Source: an uncultured bacterium (GTDB lineage Bacteria > Patescibacteriota > Microgenomatia > UBA1400 > PJMF01). Taken from it: 41,726 nucleotides of DNA. How positions within the stretch are numbered: the stretch's first letter is position 1; each line of letters begins with the position of its first letter. A program made the position numbers and the translations under genes. Below are positions 9,559 to 17,004 of the stretch, piece by piece. Location of the stretch: NCBI GenBank assembly GCA_903842795.1, contig CAIMNJ010000004.1:1-41726 (forward strand), in the 5' to 3' direction. A model generated the notes under the pieces. The model ran no database searches. It was given only the letters and a program-made list of their open reading frames with translations, and was not told the DNA's origin.

Positions 9559-10854
9559 CTATCTCTTCAAAATTTCCACTCCAGGTAATTTTTCTCCTCC
9601 TAAGAACTCTAAAGCAGCTCCACCAGCTGTTGAAACATGGGTAAAACGGTCGCGTAGTCCACAGGCGTTAATAACTGCATTGGTTTCACCTCCACCACAA
9701 ACGGTGGTCGCACCGAAGTCAGTGGTGTTGTTGGCAATGCTTTTGGCAATATTACGACTACCTTTAGCAAAAAGAGGATTTTCAAAAACTCCCATTGGGC
9801 CATTAAAAAAGATGGTTTTGGCTTTGGACAAAAGGTATTTGTAGAGAGAAATAGTTTCTTTACCAATGTCTAGATACTGTAAATCAAGGTCTTTTTCGCT
9901 ATCTTTGACGTCTTTGAGTAGTTCCATATAGACAACATCTTTTTCATCCACAATGTCTTGATTTTTGGCGGCTAAAACATCAATTGGCATGACTACCTTT
10001 GGCAACGGCAAACCTTGTTTTTGATCCTCATCGCTTACCAAAGTGCGTTCAGCCTGATGTTCATCTAAAATTTCTTTGGCAATTTTTACATTGGTGGTAG
10101 CATCTTTACCCATAAATGACTTGTGGACTTCTATGCCACTAGCTTTGAGGAAAGCATTAGCAATTCCACCACCAACCAACACCAAATCAGCCAGACGAGA
10201 TAAATTTTTAACGGCAGAAACTTTGTCGTCGATTTTAGCGCCGCCGAGTACCACTACGAATGGGCGAGCAGCTTTTTCGAGGATTTTGTTGAGAATTTTT
10301 ATTTCTGCTGAAAGATCAAACCCAGCAAAGCTTGGCAATAATTTAGCTAGGCCAACTATGGAGGCATGAGCCCGATGAGAAGCAGAGAAAGCTTCATTAA
10401 TAAAAACTTCTGCTCCAGTGTCGCTAATGATTTTTTTAGCAAAAACTTCACTATTGCCTTCTTCTTCAGAGTGGAAGCGTAAATTTTCAAGCAGTAAAAT
10501 GTCGCCACTCTTGAGTTTATTGGCTTTTTTAGCTACTTCTTTGCCAACACAGTCACTAGCAAAATCCACTTCTAAACCTAGGTTTTGGTGTAAATAAAAA
10601 GCGATTGGCTCCAGGCTAAATTCTGTTGCTACTTTGCCATCTGGTCTTCCCAAATGTGAAATCAAAATGATTTTGGAGCCATGTTCTTTTAAAAACAAAA
10701 TAGTTTCCAAAGCACTACGAATACGCTGATCGTCGGCTACAACAAATTTGGTGCCCCCACCATTAGCTCCTTTTTTGAGTGGCACATTAAAGTCAACTCT
10801 AACGATAACTTTTTTATCTTGAATGTCTGAGACTTTTGGTGTGTGGATTATCAT
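9559..10854 (-). CDS. pgk: Phosphoglycerate kinase
   Basis: KKVIVRVDFNVPL, LISHLGRPDGK, LLENLRFHSEEEGN, NEAFSASHRAHAS, VVLGGAKIDDKV, FFNGPMGVFE, VCGGGETNA; start set at MIIHTPKVSD. Confidence 0.97.
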   Translation of the reverse strand: MIIHTPKVSDIQDKKVIVRVDFNVPLKKGANGGGTKFVVADDQRIRSALETILFLKEHGSKIILISHLGRPDGKVATEFSLEPIAFYLHQNLGLEVDFASDCVGKEVAKKANKLKSGDILLLENLRFHSEEEGNSEVFAKKIISDTGAEVFINEAFSASHRAHASIVGLAKLLPSFAGFDLSAEIKILNKILEKAARPFVVVLGGAKIDDKVSAVKNLSRLADLVLVGGGIANAFLKASGIEVHKSFMGKDATTNVKIAKEILDEHQAERTLVSDEDQKQGLPLPKVVMPIDVLAAKNQDIVDEKDVVYMELLKDVKDSEKDLDLQYLDIGKETISLYKYLLSKAKTIFFNGPMGVFENPLFAKGSRNIAKSIANNTTDFGATTVCGGGETNAVINACGLRDRFTHVSTAGGAALEFLGGEKLPGVEILKR

Positions 10855-10972
10855 GAAAATTTCCTTTTTTACTAAAAATGTTCTGCATTTTAAAGACAAT
10901 TCTTTCAAAGTGCAAAAGCTTAGTTTTCATGATACAATCTCGCAATCCAAAAAGAAAGGAAATATTTTTGAT

Positions 10973-12085
10973 ATGACTGACAAAGCGGTCAAAAAATTAC
11001 AAACTATGGAGGAGCTCTTAGCTGCTAATGCAGGTAAGATTGTTATCCCCAAAAAAGGTGACACCGTTTCAGGTGTGATCGTAGAGAAGAATAAGAAGAG
11101 TCTAATTATCGATTTAGGCTCCAAAACTGAAGGAATTGTTTCCGACAAAGAATTCGAATTTGCTGTTGATTTCGTCAAAGAACTCAACGAAGGCGATGCT
11201 GTCAAAGCAATCGTCGTTTCCACTGACAATGATAAGGGTCAAGTAGTTCTATCCCTCAAGGGTGCTGCTTCTGATGCCAAATGGGAATATTTCGAAGAAG
11301 CCATGGAAAAAGATCAAGAACTCGAGGCCAAGGGTATCGAAATGAACCGTGGTGGCTTGATTGTTTTGGTCAATGGCGTTCGCGCTTTTGTTCCTTCCAG
11401 TCAATTTAGTCGTAAATACATGGGTAAGATCCAAAATCTCAAGGGCGTGGCTTTCCCAGTCAAAGCTATTGAGGTCGATCGTGAGAAAAATCGTTTGATT
11501 TTCTCTGAACGTCACGTCAGTGAAGCTAAAGAGCTTGCTCAAAAAGATTTGGCTATTGCTAGTGTTGAAGAAAACAAGATCTATGACGGTGTTGTTTCTG
11601 GCGTAATGCACTTTGGCTTATTTGTCACTGTTGAAGTGCCAGTCAAAGATGCCGACTCCAAAGACAGTATTGGTTATGTTGAAGGTCTAATTCACATTTC
11701 TGAAATTTCTTGGGAGAAAGTTAATCATCCAAAGGATTATCACAAAATTGGTGACCGTATCAGAGTTAAGGTTTTAGGTATTGATGAAAAAACCAACAAA
11801 CTTAATCTTTCCATTAAGCAATTAGATGCTGATCCATGGGAAAGCATTGAAGAGCGTTATGGTGTTGGTACCACCTTTACTGGTGAAGTCACTCGCGTTG
11901 AAGCTTTTGGTGCTTTTATCAATGTGGAGAAGGGCGTCGATGCTCTTATTCATGCTTCCAAGCTTGAAGGTCACGATCTCAAAGTTGGTGAAAAAGTCAC
12001 CGTCAACGTTGAGAACGTTGTTCCAGAGCAGCGTCGTATGAGTTTGTCCATTGTGGATACTTCTATGCCAATTGCTTACAAATAG
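10973..12085 (+). CDS. rpsA: S1-domain RNA-binding protein (30S ribosomal protein S1-like)
   Basis: Four S1 repeats (GDTVSGVIVEKNKKSLIIDLGSKTEG; VNGVRAFVPSSQFS; VSGVMHFGLFVTVE; FTGEVTRVEAFGAFINVEKGVDALIH); start at MTDKAVKKL with AAGAAAGGA SD upstream. Confidence 0.9.
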   Translation: MTDKAVKKLQTMEELLAANAGKIVIPKKGDTVSGVIVEKNKKSLIIDLGSKTEGIVSDKEFEFAVDFVKELNEGDAVKAIVVSTDNDKGQVVLSLKGAASDAKWEYFEEAMEKDQELEAKGIEMNRGGLIVLVNGVRAFVPSSQFSRKYMGKIQNLKGVAFPVKAIEVDREKNRLIFSERHVSEAKELAQKDLAIASVEENKIYDGVVSGVMHFGLFVTVEVPVKDADSKDSIGYVEGLIHISEISWEKVNHPKDYHKIGDRIRVKVLGIDEKTNKLNLSIKQLDADPWESIEERYGVGTTFTGEVTRVEAFGAFINVEKGVDALIHASKLEGHDLKVGEKVTVNVENVVPEQRRMSLSIVDTSMPIAYK

Positions 12086-12113
12086 AGTTTAAAACTTTTA
12101 TTTTGCAAATTAG

Positions 12114-12140
12114 AAAGAGCGCCTTTTAGAGGCGCTCTTT
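12114..12140. terminator. Bidirectional rho-independent terminator shared by rpsA-like gene and convergent sugar transferase
   Basis: AAAGAGCGCC-ttttaga-GGCGCTCTTT perfect 10-bp stem, T-run on + and A-run on the other side. Confidence 0.85.
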
Positions 12141-12782
12141 TATTGTATTTTTGATTTGTTTAAAAATGATTTGCAATATGATCTTAATTTGCTTTGGAGC
12201 ACTCATTTTGAGAGTTTCTCTCTCTAATTTTTTCCAATAATCAAATGATTTATTATGATGGTCATCAAAAGCCCAAGCAGAAAAAATTCCTGGTTTAACC
12301 TGATGTCTCCATTTATGCCAATTTTTATCAATTTTTTCCAAAGCCTGCGCTTCTTTAACAGGCAGTGGTCTTGGCCCAACCAAACTCATTTCTCCTTTTA
12401 TGACATTAATAATTTGTGGAATTTCGTCTATGCCAGAACGAGAAAGAAATTTGCCAACTTCTATTTGATAAGGTTTTTTAAAGAGAAAAAAGCCAAATTC
12501 TTTTTTTAAGAATCTTGGATCATCCATGATTTTAAACATTGGAGATGGAGCCTCATTCTTACTAAGATACTTGTTTTTGATTGAATCAGCATTTTTTTTC
12601 ATGCTACGTAATTTATATAGTTTGAATTTTTTGCCATTTTTTCCAATTCTTTCTTGTTCAAAAATAATTGGCTTTCCAACTAAGAAAGCCAAGAAAGGAT
12701 AGGCTATTAACCCAAGCGGAATCATCATGAGTAAAATAAAAACAGAACTAGCAAGATCGAATGATCTTTTTTTATCTAGCAT
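12126..12782 (-). CDS. Undecaprenyl-phosphate sugar phosphotransferase (bacterial sugar transferase family)
   Basis: MLDKKRSFDLASSVFILLMMIPLG, PIIFEQERIGKNGKKFKLYKLRSM, LSRSGIDEIPQIINVIKGEMSLVGPRPLP, VKPGIFSAWAF. Confidence 0.95.
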   Translation of the reverse strand: MLDKKRSFDLASSVFILLMMIPLGLIAYPFLAFLVGKPIIFEQERIGKNGKKFKLYKLRSMKKNADSIKNKYLSKNEAPSPMFKIMDDPRFLKKEFGFFLFKKPYQIEVGKFLSRSGIDEIPQIINVIKGEMSLVGPRPLPVKEAQALEKIDKNWHKWRHQVKPGIFSAWAFDDHHNKSFDYWKKLERETLKMSAPKQIKIILQIIFKQIKNTIKERL

Positions 12783-12851
12783 AAAGTGACTCTATTCTAA
12801 CTATAAACCTTGAAAAATCCAGGCTTTAAACTATCTTTTTATCATCAAAAG

Positions 12852-12860
12852 TGTTACAAT
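12852..12860 (+). promoter_or_regulatory. Extended -10 promoter element of small ORF 12867
   Basis: TGT-TACAAT ending 6 nt before the ATG at 12867. Confidence 0.5.
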
Positions 12861-12866
12861 ACGCCC

Positions 12867-13031
12867 ATGGCAAAACAAAGAATGATCGTTACAGATGACC
12901 AGTTATTAATCGATATGGACTTATTGTTCAACGCAATTCGCGAAGCCAAAGGTGATTGGCAGCAAGTTGAGCAAGAGATGAAGCAATATTTAGCGGTTGT
13001 GCAAGGCATGACTGAAGCTAGCGGAGAATAA
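12867..13031 (+). CDS. Small hypothetical protein (54 aa)
   Basis: MAKQRMIVTDDQLLIDMDLLFNAIREAKGDWQQVEQEMKQYLAVVQGMTEASGE; a -10 box sits immediately upstream. Confidence 0.6.
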   Translation: MAKQRMIVTDDQLLIDMDLLFNAIREAKGDWQQVEQEMKQYLAVVQGMTEASGE

Positions 13032-13084
13032 TCCACTTCATTTTTTAAGCGTTCTCGTGTTTCCTGCCCTAAAAAAAGGTAATT

Positions 13085-13762
13085 TTGATGTCAGAAAAAA
13101 ATCATTTAGCAAATCAGGCCACCCAACAACCACTAGTAATTGCTTGTGGCGATGAAGGTGTTCAGATCAACGCCGGTCGTCGCTTGGCTTTTTTGGGCGC
13201 AGGCTTCAGATTGGAGGGTTTTGATCAGGTTTTAGTTGCTTTACGTGAAATGACTAAATCTTGTTCAGCTATTGAAGATGGTCAATTACGAATTGTTGCC
13301 AGTGAAGAGAACGCTTACATAAAAGAAATTTTAGATCTCAATGATTTTGATGAAGCCAATGCCAGCATGCAGCAACATCTCCAAATTCTAGCTGACAAAG
13401 AGCATCTTCTTTATGCTGGAATTTTGCCTTTTGCTGATCCATTGGAATTAGAAAATGGTATTAAAGGGCACATGGTTCGTCCTCGCAACATTCATATTGC
13501 CAATAAAATTTGTTTTACTTTGGCTGGTGGAGAAACCACTTATAATCTCGGACAATATTTGATTTCTGCTGACTGGTTGTCTTTTGCTGAGCTTGATTTG
13601 GTCAAAAAAGTCATTGATTTTCAAGTTAAATTCTATGAAAAATTGGCCAAGAGACCTTTGCAGTTTGTTTTTGAGGATCAGGGTGATTTGCCAGAAGAAA
13701 TAGTAGCCAAAAATAAGGCTATTTTGCTTAGCTTGGGTTATAATTTACCCGCAGATGTCTAA
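13085..13762 (+). CDS. Hypothetical protein
   Basis: 225-aa ORF, soluble; overlaps next ORF by 8 nt, consistent with an operon. Confidence 0.7.
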   Translation: MMSEKNHLANQATQQPLVIACGDEGVQINAGRRLAFLGAGFRLEGFDQVLVALREMTKSCSAIEDGQLRIVASEENAYIKEILDLNDFDEANASMQQHLQILADKEHLLYAGILPFADPLELENGIKGHMVRPRNIHIANKICFTLAGGETTYNLGQYLISADWLSFAELDLVKKVIDFQVKFYEKLAKRPLQFVFEDQGDLPEEIVAKNKAILLSLGYNLPADV

Positions 13763-14123
13763 AGCTAAAAAAGCCCAAGTAGTTTCATTATTCAGTGAAT
13801 TAGAAAAAAAGACTCCTTCAGTCAATCAATCTCGGGATCGTCGTTCTGACAATTTTTCTCTAGCAAAAGACTTGCTTAGTAAATATCAAGTTGTAGATAA
13901 AAATAAACATATTTCTCATGAATTTCAAAGTTTTGGGTGTCATTTAGCAGAAGTTTTAGCAGACAAGTCTCACACCTCGTTGTATATTAAATTAGCCAAA
14001 ACAATTAACCGCGGCTTATTGGAAAGAGCTTTGAGTTTTGTTAGTGATTCTAATGCTGATAATAAAGCCAAGCTCTTCATGTGGAAGCTTGAGCAACTAA
14101 AACAAGGCAATAAAAAAATATGA
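13755..14123 (+). CDS. Hypothetical protein
   Basis: 122-aa ORF, 8-nt overlap upstream and ATGA overlap with the downstream GH3 gene. Confidence 0.65.
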   Translation: MSKAKKAQVVSLFSELEKKTPSVNQSRDRRSDNFSLAKDLLSKYQVVDKNKHISHEFQSFGCHLAEVLADKSHTSLYIKLAKTINRGLLERALSFVSDSNADNKAKLFMWKLEQLKQGNKKI

Positions 14124-15277
14124 AGCATTTAACCACCAAGATTTTAATTTTTTTTCTTTTTATCTTGGTTCTGGTTTCTGCCTACAATTATTTTAAAAAA
14201 CCTTTTCTCAATAAGCTTGATGAAGTGACGAAAAATGTTGTTGTCCCAACTCCAAGCCCAACATTAGCACAAAAAAAAGAGCTAGATATTAGAGGGAAAA
14301 TAGCACAGCTTTTGATGGTCCCCATAGATTTAAATGATTTAGATCAGGAAAGCAGCTCTAGTGCCAGCATGATTAGATTTGTAAATGAATATCATCCTGG
14401 ATTTGTTATCTATTTTGGGGAGAATATTTCGAGTGATTCAGCCATGCTTGCGACGAAAAATATTTACAGTCAATTTGGCGATGGCGACTATATTCCTCTA
14501 ATTGCCGTCGACCACGAAGGTGGTAGCGTACAACGCTTAAATGGCGATGGCTTCAGTAAGCTAGAATCTTGGCAGAAAGTGGTGGAAACTTACTCCACCG
14601 CTCAACAAAAAGCCGTTTTTAATCAATCAGCTGTGGAGCTAAAAAATGCTGGAATCAATATTGTTTTTGCCCCAGTAGTTGATTTGGCTTCCAACAGCGC
14701 CATTTTAAAGACTAGGGTTGCTTCTAATTTAGATAAAACTTACGCTGGCGCCAATGTTTTCATTAATAGTTTTTCTCAAAATGGCATCATGCCAGTGATA
14801 AAGCACTTTCCAGGGATTGGATCGGTCAATAAAGATCTGCATAAGGCAGTGGCAACGATTAGTCTGGAAAAGGAAGATACTGAAATTTTTACCAAACTTC
14901 TTAATAAATTTACCAACATTGGAGTAATGACAACTCACGTTCGTATCGAAAATAAACTTTCTGGCAAAGTTTGCAGTTTAAGTGAGGAGTGTATCGGTAA
15001 ATTTGCAGAATTCTATCCCAATGTTATGCTTTTCACTGACGATTTATCAATGAAATCTGCTTTGTCTCAGCTTGGCACCAATGAAGAAAAAACCATTGAA
15101 CAGGTGGCCATAGAAGCGATTGATGCTGGCAATAATGTCTTGGTTTTTGGCAAAGGTGTAAGTGCTAGTTCACTTGAAAAAGTAATTTTTGCTTTGCAAA
15201 AAGAATATGAGGATTCTGATAGTTTCAAAAAGAAAATAGATAATTCTGTACAAAAAATTTTAAATCTAAAGAAATAG
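14120..15277 (+). CDS. Membrane-anchored glycoside hydrolase family 3 (beta-N-acetylhexosaminidase-like)
   Basis: N-terminal TM; GKIAQLLMVPIDL, IAVDHEGGSVQRL, AGINIVFAPVVDLA, MPVIKHFPGIGSVNKDLHKA, MLFTDDLSMKSA. Confidence 0.9.
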   Translation: MKHLTTKILIFFLFILVLVSAYNYFKKPFLNKLDEVTKNVVVPTPSPTLAQKKELDIRGKIAQLLMVPIDLNDLDQESSSSASMIRFVNEYHPGFVIYFGENISSDSAMLATKNIYSQFGDGDYIPLIAVDHEGGSVQRLNGDGFSKLESWQKVVETYSTAQQKAVFNQSAVELKNAGINIVFAPVVDLASNSAILKTRVASNLDKTYAGANVFINSFSQNGIMPVIKHFPGIGSVNKDLHKAVATISLEKEDTEIFTKLLNKFTNIGVMTTHVRIENKLSGKVCSLSEECIGKFAEFYPNVMLFTDDLSMKSALSQLGTNEEKTIEQVAIEAIDAGNNVLVFGKGVSASSLEKVIFALQKEYEDSDSFKKKIDNSVQKILNLKK

Positions 15278-15291
15278 TTTAAACAAATTAA

Positions 15292-15804
15292 ATGACAAAT
15301 ATTTTTTCAAAAAAACAACTCACTTTAAAGGTGATTTTTTCTTTTTTATTACTCTTTTTTTTGATTGTTTTTTTTGAAGCGTGGCGTAACTGGTGGAGCT
15401 TTTTGACTTTTGCTTTGGCTTATACTTTGGGAATTGCTTTATTGTTTTTTGATGAACAATTTTTGTATAAGAATTATATAGAAAAAATTGATTTATCAAT
15501 TGAAGATAGCTCGCATTTTCCTATGTTGGCAACGAGAAATTTTCTCTTTCTTTTAGCCCTTCCTTTTCTTAGTATTTTTGTTTTGACTTCTTCGGGAAGT
15601 GTTTTTGGGATTGCTCTAATTTTAGCCATCAACTTCTATTTATTAATAGAAATGTGGCAACTAAAAAATGAATTTTTGCTGTTTAAGGATCGTTTTTTAG
15701 CGATGTCAAAAATTCAAATCACAGCTAAATTAGTTAATCAAATTTGCTGGTCAGCTTTAGCTTATTTTATTTTTATTTTGCTTATTTTCTTAAAGTTTTT
15801 TTAG
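15292..15804 (+). CDS. Hypothetical multi-pass membrane protein
   Basis: 170 aa, several hydrophobic segments. Confidence 0.65.
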   Translation: MTNIFSKKQLTLKVIFSFLLLFFLIVFFEAWRNWWSFLTFALAYTLGIALLFFDEQFLYKNYIEKIDLSIEDSSHFPMLATRNFLFLLALPFLSIFVLTSSGSVFGIALILAINFYLLIEMWQLKNEFLLFKDRFLAMSKIQITAKLVNQICWSALAYFIFILLIFLKFF

Positions 15805-15805
15805 T

Positions 15806-16304
15806 ATGAAAAAACTTCCAGTAATTATTTTTGTATTTTTACTTTTAATCGTTTCTATTGGTGTTTTTTATAGTCATTTATTTTTTCTTTTTTTTTGTCA
15901 AAGATCATCAGCTTGTTAAATTGAGCTTAAAAGAAAGTTTTTTTTCTCAAACAAAAAAAGAAATGTTGGTAGAGGTAGTTAAAACAGAAAAGAGTATTGC
16001 TGGTGGCTTATCTTCAAGACCAAGCATGCAAACTAGTGATGCCAAGCAAATAGATGGTATGCTGTTTTTCTTTCCAAAGAAAGATATTCTTAAATTTTGG
16101 ATGAAAGATATGCAGTTTAATTTAGATATTTGTTGGCTTAGTAATATGAATTTTCTTGCTTGTACTCGCAATACCTCATCACTGGAAGGTGATCGAGAAA
16201 ATAAAGTTTATTCTTCTCCGAGCTTTGCAAACTTAGTTCTTGAAACCAAGCCTGGTGAGCTAAGTGATTCAGATCTCAAATCAAAACTCTTCTTTAAGTG
16301 GTAA
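15806..16304 (+). CDS. DUF192-family membrane-anchored protein, apparently split by a frameshift at a T9 tract
   Basis: ATG at 15806 gives signal/TM MKKLPVIIFVFLLLIVSIGVFYSHLFFLFF then goes out of frame; the DUF192 core (IDGMLFFFPKKDILKFWMKDMQFNLDICWL) is in the +1 frame (ORF 15858-16304). Confidence 0.65.
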
Positions 16305-17002
16305 TAAAAAAACGCTATGATAAGCATGTGACAAGCGATAAGACTCTACAGAGAGCTTTTTCTAGTTCTAATGCAAGTAAATATCAAACTGTTGGTAAGT
16401 TTTTTTCTGTTCCAGCTAAGATTGCTCCAGATCCAGTCAAGGCAACAGCCAATTCAATTGAACCAACTGATCAAGACAAACAGAATGATTTGGATCTGTT
16501 TGACAAGTTGGTTTCTCAAGCAGTTGCCAATCAAGATCTTGCCAATTCTCAACAAACTCCAAATCAACAGGTTCCAAGTAGGGCTAAAGAGGTTTTGAGT
16601 GCGCAGACGCAGGAGGTTATTGATCAAGTTGAGACTCCTGTTCAGGCTGAAGTTGTAGAAAATCAAGAAGACAACTCATCTGTAGAAGCAGCTTCTTCTC
16701 CAGAAGTGGCAGAATTATCTAAAGAGCTGCAAGAGGTTTCCAAAGAAACTAAAGAGCAGCGTGAGCAGGCCATGATCAAGGAGAAGCAGCAACAAATTAG
16801 TGATTTAGCTGCTACTGCCACATCTCCAATTGCTGTTTCAGATAAACCGGTGGTAGTTTTGCCCATCACTGCCAAGAGCAAAGAAGAGGCCAAGTTTAAG
16901 AGCACTAAGTATAGTGTGAAATGGCTTTTGGAATGGTGCAAGAAAATTGCCAAGATTTTCTCTGGTGCTGTAATATATAAGGAAGAAGTAGAAGACGTCT
17001 AA
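16298..17002 (+). CDS. Hypothetical hydrophilic, Q/E/V-rich protein encoded directly upstream of VirD4-like ATPase
   Basis: 234-aa ORF, low-complexity middle, basic amphipathic C-terminus KWLLEWCKKIAKIFSGAVIYKEE; 2-nt gap to next gene. Confidence 0.6.
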   Translation: MVIKKRYDKHVTSDKTLQRAFSSSNASKYQTVGKFFSVPAKIAPDPVKATANSIEPTDQDKQNDLDLFDKLVSQAVANQDLANSQQTPNQQVPSRAKEVLSAQTQEVIDQVETPVQAEVVENQEDNSSVEAASSPEVAELSKELQEVSKETKEQREQAMIKEKQQQISDLAATATSPIAVSDKPVVVLPITAKSKEEAKFKSTKYSVKWLLEWCKKIAKIFSGAVIYKEEVEDV

Positions 17003-17004
17003 TT

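Noticed and set aside
10076-10369. ORFs opposite pgk and rpsA (10076-10369, 10927-11229, 11249-11611)
   Set aside because: Antisense to well-supported genes with no recognisable domains
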